Of a stretch of DNA of 64,000 bases, positions 45,110 to 54,781 are shown in pieces. A program made the position numbers and the translations under genes. Below the pieces are notes generated by a model. The model did not search any database. It had not been told where the DNA came from and saw only the letters and a list, made by a program, of their open reading frames with translations. This DNA is from Alphaproteobacteria bacterium (GTDB lineage: Bacteria; Pseudomonadota; Alphaproteobacteria; Micropepsales; Micropepsaceae), in the NCBI GenBank assembly GCA_016124385.1, contig WGNU01000009.1:1-64000 (forward strand), given 5' to 3'. The stretch's first letter is position 1, and every line of letters starts with the position of its first letter.

Positions 45110-45903
45110 GCCGGCGCGCGGCCACTCAAAAAGACAATCTCGATGGTTGCGGCGATGCGCCCGTCCGGCGAGGCGGCGGCGCTATAGGCCTGCGCCAACT
45201 CGGCTAGCACCGAACGGCTGAGAGGGGTTTTTTTGCGTTCAGCAAGTGGGTTGGCGAGGCCCCATTGGCGCAGCTCCTTCAGGAGTGCGCCTGGATCGGC
45301 GTAGCGCAGCGTCAGCAGATCGCGGTCGGCGACGGGTTCCTCAAAGCCCGCGCGCTGCAGCAACGCGCCGGCGTCGCGCACATCGAGGAACGGCGCAACT
45401 CGGGGCGATACACCACCGGTTGCGGCGATCTCCGCTTCGGCCATGTGGCGGCGAAGCTCCTGCAGCGTCTGCTCGCCGAAGACGGCGCCGAGGAAGCGCC
45501 CGCCCGGCTGCAGCGCGCGGGCAATCTGAATGAGGCTGCCTGGCAGATCGTTCACCGCGCTGAGCGCGAAGGCGCTGACAATTATGGCGAACCGGCCAAA
45601 GGCGAGGGGGAGGCGTTCCTCGTCGCCGACCAGCGCCGCGACGCCACCGTTGTGCAAGCCTTTCGCGGCGGGCAGAGACGGCGCGAGCGCAACTGTCTGC
45701 CAGCCCGGCAGCGGCGCGACGAGCCCGCCGACATCGAGCGCGAGACCGGAGGCAGCTTTGGAGGCATCCAGGCGATCCAACAGTTCGGCGCGGACCCGAT
45801 CGGCGAGGATCGTGCCGGCCAGCGTACGGTGAGGCCGGAGTTCAAGCCGGCGACGCAAGTGGGGGCGGTCGAAGATGCGGGGCGGCGAATTGTTCGCACT
45901 CAC
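45082..45903 (-). CDS. Methyltransferase of the BioC / NDUFAF5-like group
   Basis: This 273-residue SAM-dependent methyltransferase starts with IFDRPHLRRRLELR, which is the usual N-terminus of this alphaproteobacterial group. It has a degenerate motif I (ALDVGGLVAPLPGW) and a typical IIVSAFALSAVNDLPG and LQPGGRFLGAVFG. Related eukaryotic NDUFAF5 hydroxylates an arginine of complex I, and BioC works in biotin synthesis; here the poor glycine loop suggests reduced or altered SAM binding. It is divergent from comF and convergent, with overlap, to the pilin gene. Confidence 0.8.
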   Translation of the reverse strand: MSANNSPPRIFDRPHLRRRLELRPHRTLAGTILADRVRAELLDRLDASKAASGLALDVGGLVAPLPGWQTVALAPSLPAAKGLHNGGVAALVGDEERLPLAFGRFAIIVSAFALSAVNDLPGSLIQIARALQPGGRFLGAVFGEQTLQELRRHMAEAEIAATGGVSPRVAPFLDVRDAGALLQRAGFEEPVADRDLLTLRYADPGALLKELRQWGLANPLAERKKTPLSRSVLAELAQAYSAAASPDGRIAATIEIVFLSGRAPAQKPASTSV

Positions 45904-45934
45904 GGTCGCGGCCGGTCCGCGCTAGTCTTTGCGC

Positions 45935-46726
45935 ATGTCATGGGTCGGTGCCTCCCCTCCCCGGCTTATCACGCAGGCGCTTGCCCGCGCGAGGCCGTTT
46001 GGCGCGGCCCTCATCGAAACGCTCTATCCACCACAGTGTCTCGCCTGCCGTGTCGTGGTGAGCGCGACGGGCGCGCTCTGTGCCGCGTGTTGGGGAAAGA
46101 TCCGCTTCATCGAGGCGCCGCATTGCCCTCGCTGCAGCCTGCCGTTCGATGGGGCCTTCGCCGGCAGCAATGTCTGCGGCGCGTGTCTCGCGCGGCCGCC
46201 CCGGTTCGACGCGGCACGGGCGGTCTTTGTCTATGACGAGGCAAGCAAGGGCATGGTGCTCGCCTTCAAGCATGGCGACCGGCTCGACCATGCGCCGCCC
46301 TTCGCGCGATGGATGGCGCGGGTCGGGTCCCCGCTGATCGCGGCCAGCGATCTCATCGTGCCGATCCCGCTCCATCGCTGGCGGCTCTTCCGGCGGCGCT
46401 ACAATCAAGCGGCAGTTCTGGCGCAGGCGCTTGGCCGCTTGAGCGGGCTCCCGGTCGCGCCGCTTTCCCTCGAAAAGGTGCGGGCCACCCCGAGCCAGGG
46501 CGAGATGCGCTCCGCGCGCGCCCGGCGGCGGAATGTCGCCGGCGCCTTTCGCGTGCCACCCGCCGGACGTCCCGTGCTGCGAGGCAGGCGCATTCTCCTG
46601 GTGGATGACGTGATGACGACCGGCGCGACCCTCAACGCGGCCACGCGGGCCCTGCGGCAGGCGGGCGCCGAGGCCGTCACCGTGCTGGTGCTGGCTCGGG
46701 TGCTGCGGCCTGGCGAAATCTCCTAA
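45935..46726 (+). CDS. comF: ComF family phosphoribosyltransferase-like protein
   Basis: This 263-residue protein has an N-terminal zinc-ribbon part with four Cys pairs (CLACR, CAAC, CPRC, CGAC) at about 35-90. A PRTase-type domain follows with DLIVPIPLHRWRLFRRRYNQA and the PRPP loop ILLVDDVMTTGATL near 225. ComF proteins are needed for DNA uptake in competent bacteria, though in many alphaproteobacteria the gene persists with an unclear role. The ATG at 45935 is two codons after a TTG in the same frame. It begins a plus-strand cluster that runs to hisI. Confidence 0.88.
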   Translation: MSWVGASPPRLITQALARARPFGAALIETLYPPQCLACRVVVSATGALCAACWGKIRFIEAPHCPRCSLPFDGAFAGSNVCGACLARPPRFDAARAVFVYDEASKGMVLAFKHGDRLDHAPPFARWMARVGSPLIAASDLIVPIPLHRWRLFRRRYNQAAVLAQALGRLSGLPVAPLSLEKVRATPSQGEMRSARARRRNVAGAFRVPPAGRPVLRGRRILLVDDVMTTGATLNAATRALRQAGAEAVTVLVLARVLRPGEIS

Positions 46727-46802
46727 CCCTCTTCACTTGAAACTATTCCAAACTATTTATGTCATCGCTATGCTGCGCGGATTGGTCGAGGATTCCTGAG
46801 TC

Positions 46803-47066
46803 ATGGCTCGCGTCGTCGTCTATTCGTCTGATTTCTGTCCGTTCTGCTCCCGGGCGAAGGCGCTGCTCGCACGCAAGGGTGTCGCTTTCGAAGAGGTCGA
46901 CGTGACGATGGACCGCGCGAAGCGGGCCGAGATGGAAGCCCGGTCGGGCCGCCACACGGTGCCTCAGATCTTCATCGGCGAGACGCATGTCGGCGGGTGC
47001 GACGATCTCTTCGCACTCGAGTCTGGCGGCAAGCTCGATCCGCTGCTCTCTAGCGGGGCCGCGTGA
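46803..47066 (+). CDS. grxC: Glutaredoxin 3
   Basis: This 87-residue dithiol glutaredoxin has the active site CPFC at 12-15, the cis-Pro TVPQIFIG segment and the GG(C)DDL glutathione-binding motif. It reduces disulfides with glutathione. The stop codon overlaps the GTG start of the nitrilase gene by four bases, so both are translated together, as in most alphaproteobacteria. Confidence 0.95.
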   Translation: MARVVVYSSDFCPFCSRAKALLARKGVAFEEVDVTMDRAKRAEMEARSGRHTVPQIFIGETHVGGCDDLFALESGGKLDPLLSSGAA

Positions 47067-47884
47067 GCGAGCGCCTTCGCGCAGCGTGCGTCCAGCTTCG
47101 CTCGAGCGATGATCCAGCCGAGAACTTGGCCACCGCCAGCGCATTCATCAGCGAGGCAGCGGCCAAGGGAGCGCAGTTCGTGGCGACGCCCGAAAACACG
47201 TGTCTGATGGCGCCGGACGGTGGGGCGAAACTCGAAAAGACCTATCCGGCCGAGAGCGACCCTGCGATCCCGGCTCTTGCGGCCCTCGCGGAGGAATTGT
47301 CGATCCATCTCTTGATCGGCTCGCTCGCCATTCGCGTGAGCGCCGATAAGACCGCGAACCGGTCCTATCTCTTCGATCCCAAGGGGCGGATCGCGGCCCT
47401 CTATGACAAGGTCCATCTCTTCGACGTCGATCTGCCGTCCGGCGAGACCTATCGCGAGTCGCGGACCGTCGCGCCGGGGAGCCAACTCCAGCTCGCCGAC
47501 GTGCCCCCGTTCAAAGTGGGGCTGACGGTCTGCTACGACGTGCGCTTTCCCCAGCTCTACCGCGCGCTGGCGCAGCGCGGGGCGACGCTTCTGACGGTGC
47601 CGGCGGCCTTCACGCAGACCACCGGGCAGGCCCATTGGCACGTGCTTCTCCGCGCCCGGGCGATCGAGAACGGGGCCTATGTGCTTGCGCCCGCGCAGGG
47701 CGGCATGCACGCGAACGGGCGCGCCACCTACGGCCATAGCCTCATCATCGGGCCGTGGGGCGAAATCCTCGCCGAGGGCGGGACCGAACCCGGCGTCATC
47801 CTCGCCGACCTCGATTTGGCGGCCGTCACGGCCGCGCGGGCGCGCGTGCCTTCGCTCCGGCACGACCGGCCATTCGAGGGTTAA
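47063..47884 (+). CDS. Carbon-nitrogen hydrolase (nitrilase family, Nit1/NIT2-like)
   Basis: This 273-residue member of the nitrilase superfamily has the complete catalytic triad: Glu44 (TPEN), Lys116 (YDKVHLFDV) and Cys157 (VCYDVRFP). It is closest in motifs to the Nit branch, which hydrolyses deaminated glutathione, and the coupled glutaredoxin gene fits such a repair role. The start is a GTG overlapping grxC. Confidence 0.9.
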   Translation: MSERLRAACVQLRSSDDPAENLATASAFISEAAAKGAQFVATPENTCLMAPDGGAKLEKTYPAESDPAIPALAALAEELSIHLLIGSLAIRVSADKTANRSYLFDPKGRIAALYDKVHLFDVDLPSGETYRESRTVAPGSQLQLADVPPFKVGLTVCYDVRFPQLYRALAQRGATLLTVPAAFTQTTGQAHWHVLLRARAIENGAYVLAPAQGGMHANGRATYGHSLIIGPWGEILAEGGTEPGVILADLDLAAVTAARARVPSLRHDRPFEG

Positions 47885-47962
47885 CGCGCCGGGTCTTGCC
47901 GGTTGGCTGGCAATGACCCATCTTGAGTGCCAAGGACGTGCGGCGGCTGTGAGGCAGGTGCG

Positions 47963-48376
47963 ATGATCCACTACACATTGCGATGCAAGAAAGACCACGC
48001 CTTCGAGGGCTGGTTTCGCGACAGCGCCGCGTTCGAGGTGGAAGTGGCGGCGAAGCGGCTGTCCTGCCCGACCTGCAATTCGAAGGCGATCGAACGGGCG
48101 CCGATGGCGCCCGCGGTCGCGCGGTCGGGGGAAAAGCGGGCGGCCGCGAAGGACCCCAAGGCCATGCGCACGATGCTTCTCGCCATGCGCAAGCAAATCG
48201 AGGCGACGCACGACTATGTGGGCCCCGCGTTTGCCGAGGAGGCGCGGAAAATCCACTATGGCGAGGCCGAAGAGCGCGGTATCTACGGCGAAACATCGGC
48301 CGAAGAAGCCGCCGCGCTGGCGGAGGAAGGCGTTCCGGTCGCCTCCGTTCCCTGGATCGAGCGCGGTGACGCCTGA
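47963..48376 (+). CDS. DUF1178 family protein
   Basis: This 137-residue protein starts at the ATG at 47963. It has a zinc-ribbon-like start ([18 protein letters not shown], then [18 protein letters not shown] with a Cys pair) followed by a charged helical region. DUF1178 occurs throughout alphaproteobacteria next to the nitrilase gene and has no established function. It lies 78 bases after the nitrilase gene and just before hisI. Confidence 0.88.
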   Translation: MIHYTLRCKKDHAFEGWFRDSAAFEVEVAAKRLSCPTCNSKAIERAPMAPAVARSGEKRAAAKDPKAMRTMLLAMRKQIEATHDYVGPAFAEEARKIHYGEAEERGIYGETSAEEAAALAEEGVPVASVPWIERGDA

Positions 48377-48401
48377 CGGCACAACGATTGGACGAGGTTT
48401 C

Positions 48402-48887
48402 ATGGCCGGCGCAGCCGATACCATCACATTTGCACGGCGCGTCAGCGTCGAAGAGGTCGAGGAGGGCAATGTCCTCGCGCCCAAATTCGACGCGGACGGC
48501 CTTATCGCGTGCGTGACGACCGATGCCGGCACCGGCGACGTGCTGATGCTCGGCTACATGAACGACGAGGCGCTTCGGCTCACGATCGCGACCGGCGAGG
48601 CTCATTACTACAGCCGCAGCCGCAAGGTGCTCTGGCGCAAGGGCGCGACCAGCGGGCTCACGCAGCGCGTGACCGAAATGCGGATCGACGATGATCAGGA
48701 TGCCGTCTGGCTGAAGGTCGAGGTCGCGGGCTCGGGCGCGAGCTGTCATGTCGGTTTCAAGTCGTGCTTCTACCGTGCGGTGCCGACGGGCAAAGGCGGC
48801 CAAGTCCTGCTCGAATACAAGGAAGCCGAAAAGACGTTCGATCCGCTCGAGGTCTACGGCGACGTGCCCAACCCCACGCAGCTCTAG
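48402..48887 (+). CDS. hisI: Phosphoribosyl-AMP cyclohydrolase
   Basis: This 161-residue enzyme opens the purine ring of phosphoribosyl-AMP in histidine biosynthesis. The conserved core is present: [40 protein letters not shown] and the metal-binding Cys residues in [14 protein letters not shown]. The usual bifunctional fusion with HisE is absent, as in many alphaproteobacteria. Start at the ATG at 48402 with GAGG six bases before it; a GTG 12 codons upstream overlaps the DUF1178 gene. Confidence 0.93.
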   Translation: MAGAADTITFARRVSVEEVEEGNVLAPKFDADGLIACVTTDAGTGDVLMLGYMNDEALRLTIATGEAHYYSRSRKVLWRKGATSGLTQRVTEMRIDDDQDAVWLKVEVAGSGASCHVGFKSCFYRAVPTGKGGQVLLEYKEAEKTFDPLEVYGDVPNPTQL

Positions 48888-48897
48888 GCGCGGCGCG

Positions 48898-49680
48898 CTA
48901 GGCCGCTGGCACCATCAACGCCATGTAGTTGACGTCCGTGTCGAGCGACCGGCGCCAGCGGTCGGCGATCGGGCTGTAGGTGACGCCCGCTAAATCCACA
49001 GTGCTAAATCCCGCCGCCTCGCCCCGCGTGCGGAGCTCGGCCGGCGTGATGAACTTGTTCCATTCATGCGTGCCGCGCGGCAGCCAGCCGAGCACGTATT
49101 CCGCGCCCACGATCGCAAGTGCATAGGCCTTCAGCGTGCGGTTGAGGGTGGCGAGAACCATCATGCCGCCGGGCTTCAGAACTGCCCGGCACGAACCGAG
49201 AAACAGCGCCGTATCGGCGACATGCTCGATCACTTCCATGTTGAGGATGACATCGAAGGTGCGGCCTTCCTCGGCGAGCGCCTCGGCGGTCGTCGCGCGA
49301 TAGTCGATCGAAAGGCCCTGTTCCTCGGCGTGGATTGCGGCCGTCTTGATGTTGGCTTCGCTGGCATCGGCGCCCGTGACTGAAAAGCCCAGGCGTGCCA
49401 TCGGTTCGGACAGGAGGCCGCCACCGCAGCCGATGTCGAGGAGCGATAGACCCTCGAAGGGCCGGCGTGCCTTCGGGTCCCGGCCGAAATGGGCGAGGGC
49501 GTGTTCGCGGATATAGGCAAGCCGGACGGGATTGAATTTGTGCAGCGGCGCAAACTTGCCTTTGGCGTCCCACCACTCACTGGCGCGCGCCGAAAACCGG
49601 GCGATTTCAGCGGGATCGACTGTGCCGCTTGGGGAATCGCCGTCTGCCAATCGTGCCGCGCCGTTGTTCGGGTCCGCCAT
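48898..49680 (-). CDS. ubiG: Ubiquinone biosynthesis O-methyltransferase UbiG
   Basis: This 260-residue class I methyltransferase carries out the two O-methylations of ubiquinone synthesis. Motifs: [21 protein letters not shown] near the start, which is specific for UbiG/Coq3, [19 protein letters not shown] as SAM-binding motif I, and [13 protein letters not shown]. It is convergent with hisI (10 bases between stops) and divergent from lysC. Confidence 0.95.
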   Translation of the reverse strand: MADPNNGAARLADGDSPSGTVDPAEIARFSARASEWWDAKGKFAPLHKFNPVRLAYIREHALAHFGRDPKARRPFEGLSLLDIGCGGGLLSEPMARLGFSVTGADASEANIKTAAIHAEEQGLSIDYRATTAEALAEEGRTFDVILNMEVIEHVADTALFLGSCRAVLKPGGMMVLATLNRTLKAYALAIVGAEYVLGWLPRGTHEWNKFITPAELRTRGEAAGFSTVDLAGVTYSPIADRWRRSLDTDVNYMALMVPAA

Positions 49681-49848
49681 TGCCTCATGCCTCCTGCCCC
49701 GCTATTTAGGGCGCGGCCAGCTTCATCTCAAACGTCCGTTGCGGCCACACGACAGCGGGTGCGTGCGTCGGTTCGCCGCCCCGTTTCCGGTTTGTCGGCC
49801 CTCCCTTGCGTATCGCCCCGAAGACCGCGGGCAAGCGGTTGATCGTCC

Positions 49849-51072
49849 ATGAGCGTCATCGTTCAAAAATTCGGCGGAACGTCAGTTGCGGATCTCGACC
49901 GCATTCGTGCCGTCGCGCAGCGTGTCAAACGCACCTGGGAGGCCGGCGATAATCTCGCGGTCGTCGTCTCGGCGATGGCGGGCGAGACCAACAAGCTCGT
50001 TGGCTATGCCCGCGACCTCTCGCCCCTTCACGATGCGCGGGAGTACGACGTCATCGTCGCCGCAGGCGAGCAGGTGACGGCGGGACTCCTCGCGATCGAG
50101 CTCGACCGCATTGGGGTTCCCGCGCGCTCGTGGCTCGGCTGGCAAATCCCGATTCAGACGGACGCGATGCACAGCGCGGCGCGGATCACCGAGATCGACA
50201 CCAGAGTGCTGCTCGAGCGTTTTGCAACGCAGCGCCAGGTGGCGGTCGTCGCGGGCTTCCAGGGGATCGGCCCGGACAACCGGATCACCACGCTCGGACG
50301 CGGCGGCTCGGATACCAGCGCGCTCGCGCTTGCCGCTGCGCTGCAGGCCGAGCGCTGCGACATCTTCACCGACGTCGACGGGGTCTACACGACTGATCCG
50401 CGGATCGTCCCGGCGGCGCAGAAGCTCGACCGGATTTCCTATGAAGAGATGCTCGAGATGGCGTCGTTGGGGGCAAAGGTTCTCCAGACGCGATCGGTCG
50501 AGCTGGCCATGGTCTATCAGGTGCGGACCCAAGTGCTCTCAAGCTTCATCGACGCGCCGGGCACCCTCGTTTGTGATGAGGACGACATCGTGGAAAAGAG
50601 ATTGGTGAGCGGCATCGCGTATAGCCGCGACGAAGCGAAAATCACCCTCCTGAAAGTCGCTGACAAGCCAGGGGTTGCCGCTGCCATTTTCGGACCGCTG
50701 GCGGAGGGCGGCATCAATGTCGACATGATCGTCCAGAACGTCTCGGAAGACGGCCTGGCGACCGACATGACCTTCACCGTCACCCGCACGGATTTCGAGC
50801 GGGCACGGGCAATCGTCGAAAAAGCGGCCGCCCAGATCGGCTATCGGCAGATCCTCACCGACACCAATGTCGCGAAGGTGTCGGTCATCGGCGTCGGCAT
50901 GCGCGCCCATGCGGGCGTTGCGCAAACCATGTTCAAGACCCTTGCCGAGAAAGGCATCAATATCCAGGTCATTTCGACGTCGGAAATCAAGGTCAGCGTT
51001 CTCATCGCCACCGAGTACACGGAACTTGCCGTTCGGGCGCTGCATACCGCCTATGGATTGGATGCGGCTTAG
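49849..51072 (+). CDS. lysC: Aspartate kinase
   Basis: This 407-residue enzyme phosphorylates aspartate in the first step to lysine, threonine and methionine. The kinase part opens with [16 protein letters not shown] and has [16 protein letters not shown]. The C-terminal part has two ACT domains ([38 protein letters not shown]) for feedback control by end-product amino acids. ptsP follows on the same strand. Confidence 0.96.
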   Translation: MSVIVQKFGGTSVADLDRIRAVAQRVKRTWEAGDNLAVVVSAMAGETNKLVGYARDLSPLHDAREYDVIVAAGEQVTAGLLAIELDRIGVPARSWLGWQIPIQTDAMHSAARITEIDTRVLLERFATQRQVAVVAGFQGIGPDNRITTLGRGGSDTSALALAAALQAERCDIFTDVDGVYTTDPRIVPAAQKLDRISYEEMLEMASLGAKVLQTRSVELAMVYQVRTQVLSSFIDAPGTLVCDEDDIVEKRLVSGIAYSRDEAKITLLKVADKPGVAAAIFGPLAEGGINVDMIVQNVSEDGLATDMTFTVTRTDFERARAIVEKAAAQIGYRQILTDTNVAKVSVIGVGMRAHAGVAQTMFKTLAEKGINIQVISTSEIKVSVLIATEYTELAVRALHTAYGLDAA

Positions 51073-51188
51073 GGCCGCTCTCCGATAGACTTCGGCCGGC
51101 GCGAGTCCGGACGAAGGAGCGTCGCGCAACGCCCTCAGTGCGGGGGCGGCCGCATGAAAGGAGCGTCCATGGCGCGGGGCCAGAGGAC

Positions 51189-53462
51189 ATGACGACACCG
51201 GGTCCGCAGGGGCCGCAAGGGCCGCGCCTGTTGATGCGCCGGCTGCGCGGGGTCATGGCCGAGCCGACGTCCGCCCAGACGCGGCTCGATAAGACCGTGC
51301 GGTTGATCGCGGCCAATCTTGTCGCCGAGGTTTGTTCCATCTACCTCCTGCGGCCGGGCGGCGAATTGGAGCTGTTCGCGACCGAGGGCCTCAATCCCAG
51401 CGCTGTCCACAAGACGCGGATGCGCAGGGGCGAGGGTCTGGTGGGCGATGTCGCCCTGAACGCGCGGCCGCTCAGTCTTCCGGATGCGCAGCACCATCCC
51501 CGGTTCTCATACCGCCCAGAAACGGGGGAAGACCCGTTCCAATCTTTCTTGGGCGTGCCGATCCTGCGCGGCGGGCGGGCCCTTGGCGTCGTCGTCGTCC
51601 AAAACAAAACGCGCCGTAACTACGACGAAGAGGAACTGGAGGCGCTCCAGACCGTCGCGATGGTGCTGGCCGAACTGGTCGGCGCGGGCGACCTCGTCGA
51701 CCCGATGGTGCTCGAGGAAACCGGGATCCGGCGCGATCGGCCTTTCCGATTTCGCGGTACGCCCTTCGCCGACGGGATCGCGATCGGGCATGGTGGGCGG
51801 CACGGGCCGCGCGTCGGCATCGAGCGACTGATCGCGGAGGATGTCGCTCGCGAACGCGAACGTCTCGACGGCGCCATCGCCGAACTGCGCGCCTCGATCG
51901 ACGAGTTGATGGCGAGCGGTTCCATGCTCGAGGGCGAAAGCCGCGACGTGCTCGAGGCCTATCAGATGTTCGCCTACGACTCCGGTTGGGTGGAGCGTAT
52001 TCGCGAAGCGATCGAGACCGGCCTGACGGCCGAGGCCGCGGTCGAGCGCGTCCACAGCGCGACGCGCGCGCGCCTGCTCCGCCACAGCGACGCCTATCTG
52101 CGCGAGCGGCTGCATGATCTCGATGATCTCTCGAACCGTTTGCTGCGGCATCTGGCGGGCGTCGCCGACACGGCCTCGCGCCTGACACTGCCCGAGGACA
52201 GCGTGCTCATCGCGCGTGCGATGGGTCCGGCGGAACTGCTGGACTATGACCGCACGCGGATCCGTGCGCTGGTGCTCGAGGAAGGCTCGCCGGCGTCTCA
52301 CGTTGCGATCGTCGCGCGGGCCTTGGGCATTGCCTTTGTCGGGCGTTGCGCGGAACTGCTCGATCGCTGCGAGACGGGCAATCCCATCATCGTCGACGGC
52401 GAGACGGGCGATGTGCATGTGCGCCCACCCGCGGAGGTGGTCGCGGCCTATGAGGGCAAGGTGGCGCTGCGCGCCCAGCGGCAAGCAACCTATGCCCTGC
52501 TGCGCGACGAACCCGCGATCACGCGGGACGGCGTGAGCGTGTCGCTGTCGCTGAACGCGGGTCTGCGGGCAGATCTTCCGCATCTCGATGAGACGGGCGC
52601 GGCTGGCATCGGTCTCTTTCGGACCGAACTCCAATTCATGATCACGCCGCAAATGCCGCGGCTGAAGGCGCTCGTCGATCTCTATCGCGGCGTGCTGGAT
52701 GCTGCGGGTGATCGGCCGGTCAATTTCCGCACGCTCGATCTGGGTGGCGACAAGGTGCTGCCCTATGGCAAGGGCATTCGCGAGGAGAACCCCGCGCTAG
52801 GCTGGCGTGCCATCCGGATCGCGCTCGATCGGCCGGCGCTCCTGCGCTACCAGGCGCGGGCCCTTCTGCAGGCAGGGGCGGGGAGGCCCCTGTCCGTCAT
52901 GTTTCCCATGATCGCCGAGGTCGATGAATTCATCCGCGCCCGCGCCGTCTTTCAGCGCGAGGTCGTGCGGCACAGGGCGCTTGGCTTCGCGCCGCCCGAG
53001 CCCTTGCACATCGGTGCCATGATCGAAGTGCCGTCGCTCCTCTTTCAGCTGCCGCAATTGCTAGACCACGCAGACTTTGTCTCGATCGGCACGAACGATC
53101 TCGTGCAGTTTCTTTTCGCTAGCGATCGGGGCAGCCCACGCGTCGGCGAGCGCTACGACGTGCTCTCGCCAACGACGCTGCGAGCGCTGGCGGGCGTGGC
53201 CGATGCCGCCAACACTCGTAACGTCCCTGCAACAGTGTGTGGCGAAATGGCCGCGCGGCCGCTCGAAGCCATGGCGCTTCTCGCGATCGGATTTCGCGCG
53301 TTGTCCATGCCGCCTGCCAGTATCGGTCCGGTCAAGGCGATGGTTCGCTCGCTCCCCTTGGCGCAGGTTAGCGCGGCCCTAAGCGAGCCGCTGGCCGGCC
53401 AGGACGCCTCGATCCGGGCAAAACTCAAGGAAATCGCGGCATCCCAAGGGGTTGCGCTCTAG
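51189..53462 (+). CDS. ptsP: Phosphoenolpyruvate-protein phosphotransferase PtsP (EI-Ntr)
   Basis: This 757-residue protein is the first enzyme of the nitrogen phosphotransferase system. It has an N-terminal GAF domain (about 30-165), the PtsI-type phosphohistidine domain with His371 in SPASHVAIVARALG, and the PEP-binding TIM barrel with RTLDLGGDKVLPY, GAMIEVPS, SIGTNDLVQF and the catalytic Cys in VCGEMAARP. EI-Ntr passes phosphate from PEP to NPr and EIIA-Ntr and links nitrogen and carbon status to regulators. The ATG at 51189, with GAGGA close before it, is used. lysC upstream is the usual neighbour in alphaproteobacteria. Confidence 0.94.
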   Translation: MTTPGPQGPQGPRLLMRRLRGVMAEPTSAQTRLDKTVRLIAANLVAEVCSIYLLRPGGELELFATEGLNPSAVHKTRMRRGEGLVGDVALNARPLSLPDAQHHPRFSYRPETGEDPFQSFLGVPILRGGRALGVVVVQNKTRRNYDEEELEALQTVAMVLAELVGAGDLVDPMVLEETGIRRDRPFRFRGTPFADGIAIGHGGRHGPRVGIERLIAEDVARERERLDGAIAELRASIDELMASGSMLEGESRDVLEAYQMFAYDSGWVERIREAIETGLTAEAAVERVHSATRARLLRHSDAYLRERLHDLDDLSNRLLRHLAGVADTASRLTLPEDSVLIARAMGPAELLDYDRTRIRALVLEEGSPASHVAIVARALGIAFVGRCAELLDRCETGNPIIVDGETGDVHVRPPAEVVAAYEGKVALRAQRQATYALLRDEPAITRDGVSVSLSLNAGLRADLPHLDETGAAGIGLFRTELQFMITPQMPRLKALVDLYRGVLDAAGDRPVNFRTLDLGGDKVLPYGKGIREENPALGWRAIRIALDRPALLRYQARALLQAGAGRPLSVMFPMIAEVDEFIRARAVFQREVVRHRALGFAPPEPLHIGAMIEVPSLLFQLPQLLDHADFVSIGTNDLVQFLFASDRGSPRVGERYDVLSPTTLRALAGVADAANTRNVPATVCGEMAARPLEAMALLAIGFRALSMPPASIGPVKAMVRSLPLAQVSAALSEPLAGQDASIRAKLKEIAASQGVAL

Positions 53463-53603
53463 GGCCTGTTCCCCCGGCGCAACGCGGTGTCGTTTGCCAT
53501 TAACCCCCTGCTTTGCTTTATTGACGCAAGCTTCAGGGATGGTTGAGAGAATAGGGCGGTGCGACGCGTGCTTCCCCTCAACCAGCCGGAGAGTTCGGGT
53601 GTC

Positions 53604-54710
53604 ATGAGCAAAGCGAGCCGATCGGCGGCCGATACGGACCGGCGCAAATCCGGCACACGCGACAGCGCGGACGATGGTTCGGCGCCGAAGGAGACGATCG
53701 GCGCAGAGCTGCGCGCGGCGCGGTTGCGCCTGGGCGAAGACGTCGCCTCGATCTCCGAGCAATTGCGCATCCGCAAGGAGCATATCGAGGCGATCGAGGC
53801 GGGCAACCTGGCCGGGCTACCGGGCAAGACCTACGCGATCGGCTTCGTGCGCGCCTATGCCGAGTATCTGGGGCTGGACCCGGTCGAGGCCGTCCGCCGC
53901 TTCAAGGAAGAGATCGGCGCCAAGACCGAGCGCGCGGATCTCGTTTTTCCCGATCCGAGCGATGACGCCAAGCTGAGCCAGGGCTCGATCCTGCTCCTCG
54001 CCGTCCTTCTCGGCGCGGGCATCTGGGGCGGCTGGTATTTGTCCGTTTCCGGCGACCGCGTCGTCAGCGAAGTCGTGCCGGATGTGCCGGAGCGTTTGCA
54101 GGCCTCCACGCCGGCGCCAAACGCCGTCGCGGTCGCGCCGGCCCCGCTTCCAACGGGCGAGAATGCCGTCGCCACCGAGGGCTCGCCTGGGCTGGCGGCC
54201 GAGGGTGAAACCGCCGCCGCGACGGGGGAAGAGGCTGCCGCCGCCGATGAAGAGGGCGCGGGCGACACCGTGACAGCGGCGCTCGATCCGGCTGCCGCCG
54301 AGGCCGAGGACACCGCGCCGACCGCACCTGAAGGCGTCGGCCCGGCGCCCGCGGACGCGGCGCCCGCCGCGGATGAGACGGCGTCCGTCGTTCCGTCCTC
54401 CGCGACCGGACAGATTTACGGTGCCCAGCACAGCGATGCGCGCATCGTGGTCGTCGCCAAGCAGGACACGTGGCTGCGCATCGAGGATCAGTCGGGCCAA
54501 GTCTACATCAACCGCTCGATCCGCGCAGGCGATGCCTATCGCGCGCCGAACCGGCCGGGCCTCATTCTCATTGCGCGGGACGCCGGCTCGCTCGACCTCT
54601 TTGTCGACGGCGCGGGCGTGGGCGCGGCGGGGCCCAGCGGTATGGTCCTTACGGGCATGCCGCTCAATCCGCGGTTCCTGCAGACGCGCGGCGCCCAAGC
54701 GCAGGAATAG
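53604..54710 (+). CDS. RodZ-like protein: cytoplasmic HTH, one membrane span, DUF4115
   Basis: This 368-residue protein has a RodZ-type helix-turn-helix at about 35-95 (LRLGEDVASISEQLRIRKEH). A membrane segment follows at about 128-147 (ILLLAVLLGAGIWGGWYLSV). A long low-complexity Ala/Glu/Pro-rich periplasmic linker (about 165-265) leads to a C-terminal DUF4115 domain (VVVAKQDTWLRIEDQSGQVY, then NRPGLILIAR). RodZ ties MreB filaments to the cell wall machinery; alphaproteobacterial members precede ispG as here. The ATG at 53604 is preferred to an open extension upstream. Confidence 0.87.
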   Translation: MSKASRSAADTDRRKSGTRDSADDGSAPKETIGAELRAARLRLGEDVASISEQLRIRKEHIEAIEAGNLAGLPGKTYAIGFVRAYAEYLGLDPVEAVRRFKEEIGAKTERADLVFPDPSDDAKLSQGSILLLAVLLGAGIWGGWYLSVSGDRVVSEVVPDVPERLQASTPAPNAVAVAPAPLPTGENAVATEGSPGLAAEGETAAATGEEAAAADEEGAGDTVTAALDPAAAEAEDTAPTAPEGVGPAPADAAPAADETASVVPSSATGQIYGAQHSDARIVVVAKQDTWLRIEDQSGQVYINRSIRAGDAYRAPNRPGLILIARDAGSLDLFVDGAGVGAAGPSGMVLTGMPLNPRFLQTRGAQAQE

Positions 54711-54781
54711 GCCCCCGTCGCTTGCACTTGGCGCGGGCAGGGGATTGATTTGCCGCCGCTGAATGTGCTCCTGGAGCAAGC

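Noticed and set aside
46964..48532. A 522-codon open frame on the minus strand opposite the nitrilase, DUF1178 and hisI genes.
   Set aside because: The forward genes are clearly conserved; the reverse frame is Arg/Pro-rich without motifs.
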